Assembly: GCF_051401765.1 (NCBI RefSeq)
Contig: NC_135071.1
Span: 18,826,961 to 18,890,960 of the forward strand
Source of the DNA: Calliopsis andreniformis
Taxonomy: Eukaryota; Arthropoda; Insecta; Hymenoptera; Andrenidae
Reading direction: 5' to 3'
Length of the DNA stretch: 64,000 nucleotides
The number at the start of each line of letters is the position of its first letter. Position 1 is the first letter of the stretch. The notes under the pieces are model-generated. The model saw nothing but the letters and a program-made list of their open reading frames with translations, was not told the DNA's origin and did no database searches. Below are positions 1 to 11,293 of the stretch, piece after piece. Both the position numbers and the translations under genes were made by a program.

Positions 1-87
1 ATGTTAATAATCGGATGTTAACAATCTTAATCTCATTTTCTAGTTTTAAATATATTTATTGTCATAACAAAGACACAATCATCTAAC

Positions 88-1656
88 ATGACTTCAAGCA
101 GCAAAGGTATAGTTCATACAGATTTGACTGCATCTTGCAATGATTTCGCAAAAGCTTTTTACAAAGTAAGTGAAAACATATGCTAATAGATTTTTTAACA
201 CATTAACCATTTCACTGTTAATTTTAGGAATTATGTTTTACCAGTGATGAAAATATTGTTAGTTCACCATTAAGTGTGCATATGATATTATCATTACTTT
301 CTCATGGAGCAGAATCAGAAACTTTAGATGAACTTGTCAGTGGTCTCTGTCATCGTGAAAAAAATGCCATAAAAAATCATTATGCATCTTTAATAGCTGC
401 ATTAAATGTAAGACTACCAAACTAGAGTTAAAATAAAATTGAATATAATATAACATAAAAACTTATGTATTTATAAGGAATTGGAAAATGTTAAATTACA
501 CATTGCAAATGCAATGTACCTTCAAGAAGGATTTAAGATGCTAACAGAATTTTCAGCTGTAGGAACAGACATGTATCAATCTATGATTTCAACATTAAAT
601 TTTAAAAATAATGTACATGCAGCTGAGCAAATTAATACTTGGATTAAAGAGACAACAAATAACAAGATAGACAATCTTATATCCTCAGGTGAGTTTTTAT
701 CTAAATATTTAAGATTAATAATAACAATGATGTTAACGTTATTTAATGATTACAGGTGACTTTGATGAAAACACAAGATTAGTACTTGTAAATGCAATTT
801 ATTTTAATGGTGCATGGTTAAACAAATTTGATACAAAGAATACACAAAAGAAAGCATTTTATGTAACAAAACATGAGAAAAGGCTAATACCAACAATGTT
901 CAACAAGTCTAAATATGATCATGGTGAAATACCATCACTGAGAGCAAAGTTTATTGAAATTCCATATATGGTATGTTTAGATGTATGAATCTATTATGTC
1001 AAAAGCTTAATGAATGTATTACAGAACAAGGATATTGTAATGATTATAATATTACCAAATGAAGTGGATGGTCTTTCACATATACAAACTCATTTTTCTT
1101 GGGAAATACTTGCAAATACATCGAAATTTGAGACTGAGATTGAATTGTATCTTCCAAAATTTAAAATAGAATTCACAGTAGATTTGGAAAACATTTTACG
1201 CAAGGTATTAATGACACATTTCATACATAAAACATTTAAAAAATTTAATTAATCTCGCTTATATTTTTTAGCTTGGTCTAAACACAATGTTCGAAGACAA
1301 AGCAAATTTTAATCGCCTCTCTAATGTACCGCTGAAAGTCAGCAAAGTTTTGCATAAAGCAATGATAGAAGTTAATGAAGAAGGCACTGAAGCTGCAGCT
1401 GCAACAGGTGATTTTAATTTTTATGGGCACGTATATGTATACACTCGATATAGATTTTATTTACATTTATTGTACAATGCCTTTTCTTTCAGCTGTACAT
1501 ATGAGGCTTCGACGCATGATAGACATGCCAGAGCAATTTGTAGTCGATCGGCCTTTTATGTTTATAATTAAATATGAACCAAATAATATACCACTTTTTA
1601 TCGGAAGTGTAAAAGACATAAAACACAACGTTACTTTTGAAAAAGATGAGTTATAA
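88..1656 (+). CDS. Serpin, intracellular type, predicted trypsin-like inhibitor
   Basis: Seven coding exons: 88-165, 228-407, 478-688, 756-970, 1025-1204, 1272-1407 and 1493-1656. All have GT-AG borders and compatible phases, giving 387 aa, a normal serpin length. Visible family features are the N-terminal NIVSSPLSV helix-B region, [11 protein letters not shown], and the C-terminal signature [14 protein letters not shown]...PLFIGSV. The reactive-centre hinge [10 protein letters not shown] (residues 324-333) is the pattern of inhibitory serpins. Counting from it places P1-P1' at Arg340-Arg341, so a trypsin-like target is inferred. The start at 88 gives no signal peptide ([12 protein letters not shown]), which suggests an intracellular, clade-B-like protein. 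An additional upstream exon cannot be excluded because the window begins 87 nt earlier. It is tail-to-tail with Ku70, 142 bp apart. Confidence 0.95.
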
Positions 1657-1798
1657 ATTTATAAAAAATAATATTTACATTTATATAAATATTTTAATAC
1701 CTTAAGCATTTATTTTACACATACAAATTAATATAAAATTTAGTTACAAACATTAAAACACTGTGAGCAGTAAACTGCATTCTTTGTCTTAATAATTT

Positions 1799-4282
1799 TT
1801 ACTTATAATAATCAAGAATCCTATTGACCAACTCGTCTTTCTTTCCCGACATTTTCAAACTCAAAGTTTTTAACATTTCTTTCAACTGTAGCGCAGTGTA
1901 ACTGTTGAGCTGTTGAAAAGATGAATTTGTGAAATTTATTTAATCACAGTTTTATTAGTCCGTATTTTTTTATCAACGTACCTCTCTTTTTTCTGCAATA
2001 TTTCTAATCTTTTCTTCAGTGTAAAATACTATAGGAGCTCTACCTGTGTCATCAGCTTTTTTAGCTTTCTTTTTTGGTGGCGCGTCAGTGCATTCGGTTA
2101 CTTGAAATATCTCATGATATTTAATTAACAGATCCTTTATGAGCTCACGCATTTCGTTAGGATCTCGTACTAAAAATAAGATTTATAATTATATTATATT
2201 TTTTAGCTCATACTTAAAAAATTTAACTCACAAGTATTGTCAGGTGGAGGATCTTGTGGCTCAAAGTCTAAAGCCAGGGTTTCTATATTTTGAAGTTGTA
2301 CTTGAAGTTTGGGATTTGGAAACAGATCTGGATTATACTCAATTGTTAATTTCTCAATTATTTTTTCTAACACTTCAATTCCATTTGGATCACTTGGAGG
2401 TTTATGATTATCTTGGTCATATATGTATTCTTTACACTTTTCGTTGATTTGTCGAACGTTTTCTACAAAAGAATTGCTCATTTTTATTATTATTCAATAT
2501 CAATTTTTTTGCAAAAAATATGGGGAGCCTAAAAAGGTTCTTGTAAATACTAAGCATAATGTATGAATATGTACCTTTAAATGGTATTTTATATAAATAA
2601 AATCCTCCTGTCTTTGCACTTGGTATCATAGCAAACAGATTTGTTGCAGAACACTCTCTTATTGTTACTGCACATACTATCATTAAATCCCTTGAGTCAC
2701 ATTTATTAAGCAATGCACCAAACAGTAATTTATTATCTGAAACGAAAAATTATACATATTTCAATATAATTTTATAGGATACTATTTTCGGTATACGTAG
2801 ATAGTTACCCTGGCGATTGCTTTTACTAGGTGTGACAAAATAAGGAGATCCAAAATGATATAATGGCGAACAAAAAATAGGTTTCACGCAAATTAAATCA
2901 ATGCCTGGTGATCGTGTTTTTTTGAAAGTTTTCACTTCATCTTGTGTAAAATATATTTCTCTACCACCAAATTTTTGACACTTTTTTATGTCAGTCTCAA
3001 AAATTGGTGTTACTGAAAGACTATTTTCTTCATTTTCCTCTTCCTTCTAAAATATTTATGTAAAGAAAGATATCAAATAATACAAATTTGAACCTGTTAA
3101 ATTAAATGTTAAGTACTGCAAAAATTTCCAAATTTGTACTTTTACTATATTGTCACCAACCTGTACTAAGTATCTATATGGAGTCAATGGAACATTGCTT
3201 GCTTTGCTCATGGACACTTTTTTTACAGACTGAGTTTTACTATAAATGAAATGGAATGTGTTACAATACTAACAGAAACTTGATTAATATAGAGAAACAC
3301 AGAATAACTTCATTTCTTACACAGAAATATTACGAATAGCTACATCTACAATCACATTTCCTCCAAGCCTCCAAGGTAGTCTTGCCATATTTCTAGATGG
3401 TAACTTTACTTGTGCCAATAAGTCTTCCAGTGATTCCCTTTCATAATCTTCAGAGTCAACTTTTTCAGACAAGATTTCCAAGTCTTTGTAAAATATATCA
3501 TGATTCCAATTTTTGCCCAAACCAATAATAGACAATTGAAGTCCTGTATCACTGTAACTTGCTACCTGTACTCGTATTCTATGCTGTTCATCCTTATTTG
3601 TCAAAGGAGGATTGTCTTGACATGTAAAGAGAAGTACTTTTCGCATTGGCATAGTTATATTAATGGAAGAAAATGCTCTAGCAGCATACCATAACACATC
3701 ATGTAATGGATAAACCATAGAAGAAGCATTATCCTTATAATATTCCCACTTTTTTCCTTCATCTAAACATGAAACACAGTAACAGTTTATTCAATTCTTT
3801 CTAAAGTACTTTAGTATAGTAAATAGCAAAAAATTTAGTAAACTATCTTTAAAATTACCTATTTTCATTATTTCTTTTAAATCATCTATAGCAACAAGTT
3901 TTAATTTTTGTAGAGTCTTTACATATTTTGTTTCTGAATCTGTATCCCATTTTTCAGTACCAAATAATATCAAGCCCATCCAGTCTTGTCTGTTCCAAAC
4001 CAATTTTTCTTTCAGAATATCTTTGTATTTCTAAACCACAGATAATAAATTGATATAACAAGAAACAATGTGATGCATAGGAAAAACAACATCGAAGACC
4101 TTAAATTACAGTACCCTTATGCATTGCAAAAAGTATGGAATTCCCTCCTTTGGATCATTTTCAAACATTGGAGGTGTGGCATCAATTATGAAAAGTATAC
4201 CATCTCGAATACCATATAATTCTTTAGGATCCTCTTCAATATCTTCCTGACTCTCAAATTCGTCGTCCATAAAAGATGTCAT
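1799..4282 (-). CDS. XRCC6: Ku70, DNA end-binding subunit of non-homologous end joining
   Basis: Nine exons on the minus strand: 4282-4115, 4030-3859, 3762-3321, 3239-3161, 3046-2809, 2736-2575, 2462-2232, 2169-1982 and 1909-1799. They encode 596 aa, against 609 in human Ku70. The acidic N-terminus leads into a vWA domain (YGIRDGILFIIDATPPMF). The Ku core beta-barrel region follows, including GFYLYKIPFK and then LEALALDF-like NIETLALDF. The last exon, residues 561-596, is a SAP DNA-binding motif (LQLKEMLKTLSLKMSGKKD). As Ku70 it would pair with Ku80, ring broken DNA ends and recruit DNA-PKcs or ligase IV. The acceptor at 2463-2464 was preferred because the nearer AG at about 2530 leads to an in-frame stop. 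A CpG- and E-box-containing promoter region lies just beyond the 5' end. Confidence 0.95.
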
Positions 4283-4869
4283 TTTGTAATATAATAAATC
4301 TTTTATATTTTAAAGCTTTCCTTACTATGTGCGACTTCTCTTTCGTCTTTATTTATCTAGGTACTGTATACTTCACAATACGTATGTACGTGTGTTACTT
4401 TTTTTATTATTGTACTTTCTCGACTAGTTAATATCAAAAGGTGATAACCAATAACAACTAATCACTAAGTTCAATACAAGGTGTCATATCAAAACTATTA
4501 AATTGGCGGCTGAATCTTACAGACTGCACAGTATGATACTACTCCTGCGCAACCATAGACAACATATAAGGTAGATTAATCATCCTATGCTACTTAGTGT
4601 CGTCATCAATAAAATGTAGAATAGATCTATCACTCGACAAATTTTTTTGTCACACGTACTTCGCAAATACTTTCCCGCCATTAATATAAAAAATTAGTAG
4701 AAATACTTGGATGTTTAAATTACGCGCATCATTTCATTTATGGACACAGTAAGAGTCACGTGTGTGAATCGTTCATATTTTCACTGGTTATCATAATTAA
4801 ACGATATTATCGTATCATAAATAAATGATATTTGTGTAAATAATCTAAAAGTATTTGTATCGTAACCTT

Positions 4870-5000
4870 ATGATTACTACGGCGCATGTGCACAGTCACG
4901 TGATTGGTACCGCGCATGATCAGCGCCACGAAAATGCTATTGCGCATATGCTGTAGCGCCGCTTCAGTTTCTTCGCGCCTGTTCAGACGTCGAGATCGTG
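4870..5000. promoter_or_regulatory. CpG-rich cluster of GCGCATG and CACGTG motifs
   Basis: Within roughly 130 bp there are four GCGCAT cores (ggcgcatgtgc, cgcgcatgatc, ttgcgcatatgc and neighbours), an E-box CACGTG and a CCAAT-type ATTGG. GCGCATGCGC-like repeats resemble NRF1/Ewg sites, common in insect housekeeping promoters. It may serve Ku70 (start 600 bp away on the minus strand) or an unrecognised plus-strand transcript beginning about 5000. This is a motif reading only. Confidence 0.4.
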
Positions 5001-5484
5001 TCGCGATTTCAGTTTAGCTTTTTCCTAAAACAGAAGTTTAATTCTTTTTCATCATGTTCAGTTTCGATTTCTTTAGCCTCTGGCTTCGATATTTTCTGAT
5101 TTTGTGTACAAACTGTGATTGTTATTCGCTGAAAGAGACTCCGAAGGAAACACCAGTGAGTGAGTGTGACCGTAGTTTTTTTGCTTTAAGAATTTCTCAC
5201 ATGCACTCTGCTATTATACATATTTTTGGTGTACTAAATGTAATTATTATCACAGAATACAATCGTATATGAGAGCGTATAGCAGTATTGATATTCTGAT
5301 ATTTAATTTCGTGTAAATTAAAAGGATCTTTTAATAATTGCTAGAGCTCTCATTTATACGCTGGTTCTTTAGATTGTTTGACCACGCCATACTAGAGTCT
5401 CATAATTACACAAATATTAACATTTTATTAGGTTTTAAATACTATTTGATGAAATAATATAGTGAATTATATGGCGCCCCATTT

Positions 5485-5530
5485 GGCTGCCTTTTTGCGC
5501 CCTTTGTGGCTGCCTTTTTGCGCCCTTTGT
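5485..5530 (+). repeat. 23-bp tandem duplication
   Basis: Two perfect adjacent copies of a 23-bp unit (5485-5507 and 5508-5530), starting GGCTGCC and ending CCCTTTGT, followed by the first six bases of a third copy. It lies in non-coding DNA. Confidence 0.95.
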
Positions 5531-6689
5531 GGCTGCTGTATGAATTCTTATTTTTCTTACTTACTTAAATTTCTTAAATTAAGGTATATTAATTTTTAGC
5601 TTTCTCTGAGTGAGTTCTTTTTGTTTTTCATCAGCACAGTAATTGAAAGTTAATCATTTTGCAAACGCGTCTCAAAAAAATTCATTTGACTGTCATTTAT
5701 GGACAGAGGTCTCTGTAATCACTCTTGAATTGTTATGTCGATAAAACAGGTGCTTTACCGACTTTGGTAGCTGGGTTAATAGTTCATAAAACCACCACTC
5801 CTTTGTACAGATGGCGCAATATATTACAAAGTCGGTATTTCAGACATCATGAATCATGACATAACTCTCTTCTGTGCAACAAGTGGCAGTCGTCAAAATA
5901 ATCAGTCTAATATGATACATTTTCTTTTTTAAAGTATTTTTTGTGAGATCATATATATATACCATATTAATCACAAAAATGATTGAAAGTAGGTCGCACA
6001 AATAATTTGTACGGGCTTCTGATTACTAATCTCTGATTTAGAATAATGTAAACGACCTCAGTTCTTCTAAACTATCACTTACAATATAATAGTGATATTC
6101 TAACGTTTCTGACAAATTCCTCTGGCTCCCAAAATAGATTTCTCAACTTTTCCATACTTCTCAGCATTCATAAATTGATCTCTTAAAATGGGAACACTTA
6201 AGCAGTTACACCATCCTCTCGAATAAACTTGCATAATCGAAGTAAAAAATCTCGCTGGCGTTCATTGTCGACTTTTCGCGTTTAAAACACCGCGGGGACT
6301 ACGAATTTGAATTCTTGAACAGGGGAATTCGGGAGCAGCACATTCTCGCTCAATCCATGAATAATAAATGACATTCCCGAGGCGAACGACACACCGAAGA
6401 ATGCCAGTGTGAGTCTTCTATCGAACGATTCACGAGTATTGGCTTTTATCAAGCCCCTCCTTTTTTTTGAAAGCAGATATACTTGCCGTTTAAATTTCTT
6501 CCTATCCCCGCGTTTTCTCATCGTTTACAATTTCTGTAAAACATTTCTTACAATATTTTCATTGATTCTTGAGTCTATTTTACTATTTTTTGCTTCGTAG
6601 CTTGAACAAATGTTAAGTTCTCCTACCCTTTTTAAATTATTTTTTATGTCCTGTTACTCTTTCACCACATCTGACCGCTTTTGAGTTTC

Positions 6690-6970
6690 TGACCACTTTT
6701 CTCTCACACGAATTCCTCTTCCAATTAGTTCTCTCCCGTTCATTCTTCTCTGTTTCTCCTTTTTACTTTCTCTTTCAATTTTTCATCCCGTCATCGTCTC
6801 TCATCCGATTCCTTCTCTCTCCTCTTCTTTCCCGCTCATCTCGTTTTCTTTTTCCTTCGTCACGCCTCCCCACCCCTCGTCCCCTTCACCTGTCGCTGTT
6901 ACTCTGCCCATCATTTCTCTCGCTCCCCCACCATGCTTGTTTCTTTCTCTCATTCTCTATCCTCCCACCA
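6690..6970. repeat. Pyrimidine-rich low-complexity tract
   Basis: About 280 bp in which the plus strand is overwhelmingly C and T (many TCTC, TTTCTC and CCCC runs), so the minus strand is GA-rich. Such tracts can bind GAGA-type factors or form non-B DNA. There is no coding signal. Confidence 0.6.
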
Positions 6971-9599
6971 CCTGTGGCTGAGCGTACACGAAAATGTGTT
7001 CCCCAGTCGCAGACACACATCCTGATTACTAATTCACGAAGCCGCGGACTACTTCCTTGGCGCGTTGTGACACCAAATCCTATATTCCGACCGAATGGAG
7101 ATTCGAGACGGACACGGTGATTCTGACGGACTCGCGCATCGCATAAAATGCTGGCCGATCGATTGTGCGAATAATGAGACAGGAACTGGTACAACATGAA
7201 CCGATCGAGGGTTTTTCTGTCCCCTAGTATTCGAGTCATATGAATACCTGGATAACTTGGTAAATTCTGTATCTGAGAGTCAGGCTAAGCTAGGTCATTT
7301 TTTTTAAAATTAAGTTTTGTGAAAAATGAGAAGAAAGAACTTGGGTCAGTTGGCTCTCAGGTACAGATATATTGGTCGAATTTTTGAAGATCATAGCTAC
7401 AGAATTTATTGTAGAGGTGATGACACTGGTGTCTTATTAGTATGTCTGAAATGTCTCAGTATTTGTCAGAAGTCTGCAACTCCAGCATAATACACTTCTA
7501 TCGAGCTTTGGTGCATAGTCTTGAAGCATTAGTGTAATTCAGAGGCACTTAGTTGAGGCAAGGAACCTGGTTTTTTTTAATTTAAGAATACCATTTTTGT
7601 AAGGAAATTTGCTCGTTTCATGTTGTTTCAATATATCAATTTACTAAACTGCAATACGAAGACACAACTATTTTCTAAACAAGTGTTGGAGAAAATGAAT
7701 TTAATTCAGTTTCAGAACACGCTTACACGTCTTTTAATTGACCACATTCGTTAAGGTGCAAGTCATGATACCTTTTACTCAATTCCACGACACTTTAGAA
7801 TTTTATTAGAGAAACTGTTTTAATGATCAAACGATCGCTTTAATAATTAATCTCAGATAAATTGTAAATCAATAGGGGGACCTTTAAGCAATCAATTTTT
7901 GCCATTCATATAAGGCATTAAAAAATCCAGTTGTGAAATCGTAACGTGATGTCGATTGATAAACTGGGATATGTTATAACAAAAATCGAATCGACGAATG
8001 CAAGGAGTATGATCTATCAGTAGCTAGACCAAAGAGGAAGCTGCCCAGTATTTACAGTTAGACGATCGCTCCAGCAATCAGCCATTGCTTTCGCTCCTCG
8101 TCCTCAAACAGAATTCCGGATTTTCGTTCGGCTTAAATCACACCATTCCCGGCTGGTTGCATACCTTTACGTACTTTCGATTGAAACCATCGATTTCTAT
8201 CAATTTTTTCCCGCCTTCGAAAGCAAACAGCTACAGTACACACTGTTCAAGACTGATAATTCTACTCAGTTCTATGCTGATAAAACAATCTTCAGCACTG
8301 GCAGTACAATCACTTTTTTAGACTAATAACGATAATATTTTCGATTTCTAGTGTATCATGTATCGATATATTCCTGGATATTGGAATTATAATTATCGTG
8401 CAAAATAAATGAACTACTGATTTGCCAAATCGATTAACTCTACAAATCAAGAATATTTATATTTATTTTAAATATGAATAGTTAAGTACCAATCAAGTGC
8501 TTTGGCGCTAAAATGTGAATGAATTGGAAAAGTGAAAATCTTAGGCCTGTAAACAACTCAAACACGTATCAAATCAAATGTGTTTTCAGGATCATAAAGT
8601 ATGACGCTAAAATACAATGGATCTGCACCCATAATACCATGCTTATTATAACGGCATATTAGCCATAAAAGTTACAGAAGCCAGTTACCGTTAAATAATT
8701 CGACGTTTCAAAAATGAATTCGATAGTTAGAATCGTTAGCAGTAGATTACATCCACGTATGAATGACGACTTTCAGAAATGAGAATAATTGGAAAGCTTC
8801 ACTTAACATACAATCTCATCGAAGCGCGCCACTTTATTTTTAATATTTCCATCAATAGCCAGGAAATCCTCTGATAGCCTCAGTAATTAGTACACAAGCA
8901 GTAGATTAAAGTGAGTATTATGCTTGTTGCGAACAGATTCCAGAGCAATAATTAATCACTCGTGAATTGCACGAGGGTAAAACGTAGGCACAGGATCTTA
9001 AAATAAATTTTCAAAAAGTCCCTGTAAACTCATCAAAGGAAAGCAAAATAATCAGACGAAAGTTTTTTCCTGAAGCCCCAAAATGTATGCCAGGAATCTT
9101 CAAACACAGGAACCCGATCGCAGAAACGAGTGAAGAAAATTGGAGCAAGAGTATAAATTTGAATGAAAGACACCCATGCAGCAGATCTCTCGATATCCTG
9201 TCGCATCCCGGATGTCTTCAGTCCATAAACTCCAGTGGCGGATCCAGAGATAGTGGTCCCCCAAGAATAACACATCTAAAACTATTACATCACATTTAAA
9301 AAACTATATACCAAATACCTAAACAATTGACGTAAATTAAAATTATTTAGGCTACAGTATCAGACAGAAATACTATACAAATCACCGGCGACTTTCAAAT
9401 CGTGCAAAAGAAGGCTTAAAAAAATGTGCACGCCCCTGATAAAGAGCCGAACGTCCGTGGTCCTTTTAGCGAAGGTACAATGCACGTTCTTAAGAAAGGG
9501 AGAAAACGCAACGAGCCACGTGGAGAGCACGAAGAAGGTGTAATACTCGGTCGAGAAAGAGGACGACGAAGGAGAACGAAGGAGGTGGAGGTAGCTCGG

Positions 9600-9607
9600 T
9601 ATAAAAG
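9600..9607 (+). promoter_or_regulatory. TATA box of the acidic secreted-protein gene
   Basis: A perfect TATAAAAG stands in a GC-rich context, about 30 bp upstream of a predicted start near 9630. It is followed by a purine-rich leader with a strong splice donor (GAGAG/GTGAGT at 9778). The next strong acceptor with a start codon is at 11042, so this is the likely promoter of the gene coding from 11046. Insect TATA promoters are typical of regulated, tissue-specific genes. Confidence 0.65.
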
Positions 9608-9629
9608 GGTCGTAGCGAGGCGCCTCGTC

Positions 9630-9777
9630 TGTTTTAACACTCTCACCGGGTCGCTCCGTGGATCAGACGCGACACGTCGATCCTCTCGATCACATAGACA
9701 CGGGTCAAGTCTGTGCTTTTACCCGAGGGGGACGTTCGATAATCGATAGGAAGAGGGAAAGAGAGGAAGAGAGAGAG
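9630..9777 (+). other. Predicted 5' non-coding exon of the acidic secreted-protein gene
   Basis: It runs from the predicted cap site to the donor GTGAGT at 9778. No ATG-initiated frame from here continues across the splice. The 3' half is GA-rich. Splicing would join it to the acceptor at 11040-11041, four bases upstream of the start codon. Confidence 0.55.
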
Positions 9778-11045
9778 GTGAGTCGAAGGAACCCAAGTTG
9801 TCCAACCCCATTCTGGATATTCGTGGATATTCTGATCGGATTAGTGGGCAGCGGCGATACCCTTCTTCCGGGATTCGAGAAGAGTCGAATTGCAACGATG
9901 GATCCACGGAGAACTTCCTACGGGATCGATCGAACCGTTTAGTTTGCGCGGGCTTTCAGTGATGCTGTGTGCTACGACAGTGGGGTAGCCTTAGATCGTG
10001 TGTCTACTCGACAATTTTCCTGTGGTTGATCTGCAATTCGATTTCTGTTGAGTATATTTCTCGTTCGACTGCTAGAAGGCACTGTCTGACCACGACGGGT
10101 CAATTCTACTTAGGACTTCGCACATCTATCGATTCTTTTGGGTTTTGCAACTTTGAGTTACTTGAGGGCTTGGAAGAGTCCTTGGAACTTGTGAAAATTA
10201 CTATGAATTTTATGTAGAAGAATCTTGAAATTATATTTTTTTATCTGTTTGCCAATATCTTGGAAAAATTCATGCAAGAATCGCTTTGGAATTTGTTATA
10301 GGTATTTTTGTACAAAGTAACTGATTGCTTTTAAAGTGGACATACGTCTTCGTGGATCTTCTATGAGAGCCACTTTAATGAGTGAATAAATTATTTTTTC
10401 TAGAATATCAAATTTGTATAAAAGTAAATTCTTACTGAAAACAGAGTTTAATAAAACGTTCTAAAGATCAGGGAAAAAGTTTCATGGTGTGTTTCCTTGG
10501 AAAATGGCCAAAGTAACGTTTGCTTCTCTACCGTTAGCTACACAGGATGGTTAAATGTAGGCGAGTACGTGTGCGTGAATATAACACTATGGGAATCTTG
10601 ATGCCTCGTCGAAGGTCATGATACCGCATGTCAAATGGGAATTCCTCCGAGGTCCTGAGAAAGTTGAACTCCTCGCGATGGCTCGTTCCTCAGTTCCGCA
10701 TTATTCCCCTTAGTACAGTTTGAGTAATAACACTTCTGCCATGAACTATCTCTCAAACTTGGCATTCATTACACTTCTCTAATTCCATCAACTGAGGCCC
10801 CTCTTTATTCCGCCATTTTCTCAATTATTTAAAATTGTAGCCTAGAAATACACGCAACCTTCAAGAAGTTGAATCATAAGTCAAAATTTTGTCCTAATCA
10901 AGATGTGAAAAGAGTACTTGACTGAAGAATGACAAAGGAAATGGTACAACTTCTCCCTTCGAAGTGCCCGAAACTGAAACTCGGTCCTAATTGAAAAAGC
11001 CAAGATTACTAGGCGATACATATGTGGTTTTTTTTTAACAGAGCC

Positions 11046-11262
11046 ATGAAGGTAGTGGTAGTGTTGGCAGTCTTGTGCTGTCTGGCAATCGGGTCGCTGA
11101 CATCGCCAGTGCCAAAGATCTCTGAGGAGAAATCGACGAGTCAGATCGTCGCTGCAACAGGAAGACAAGCGGCGGTGCCAGCGGTTCCACCGCCAGCAGT
11201 CGCTGAAGACGACGACGACGATGATGATGACGATGATGACCTTGATTTAGATATCACGGGGG

Positions 11263-11293
<31 letters not shown>

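Larger units (their letters stand above)
4283..9599. other. Intergenic region between Ku70 and the acidic-protein gene promoter
   Basis: About 5.3 kb with no convincing coding exon on either strand. It holds the Ku70 promoter (4283-4700), a CpG-rich cluster with GCGCATG and CACGTG motifs (4880-4990), a 23-bp tandem duplication (5485-5530) and a strongly pyrimidine-rich tract (about 6690-6970). The longest ORFs here have no recognisable domains. A short ORF starting at 5054, with a possible splice donor near 5154, could mark a 5' exon or non-coding transcript but is unsupported. Confidence 0.6.

Noticed and set aside
2500..2531. Alternative acceptor in Ku70 intron 6 (AG before GCTCCCC)
   Set aside because: It leads to an in-frame TGA within ten codons, while the acceptor at 2463-2464 continues the conserved Ku70 sequence.
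6886..7239. 117-codon minus-strand ORF in the Ku70/acidic-gene gap
   Set aside because: Its composition follows the pyrimidine-rich tract. No homologous motif, no splice context and no promoter.
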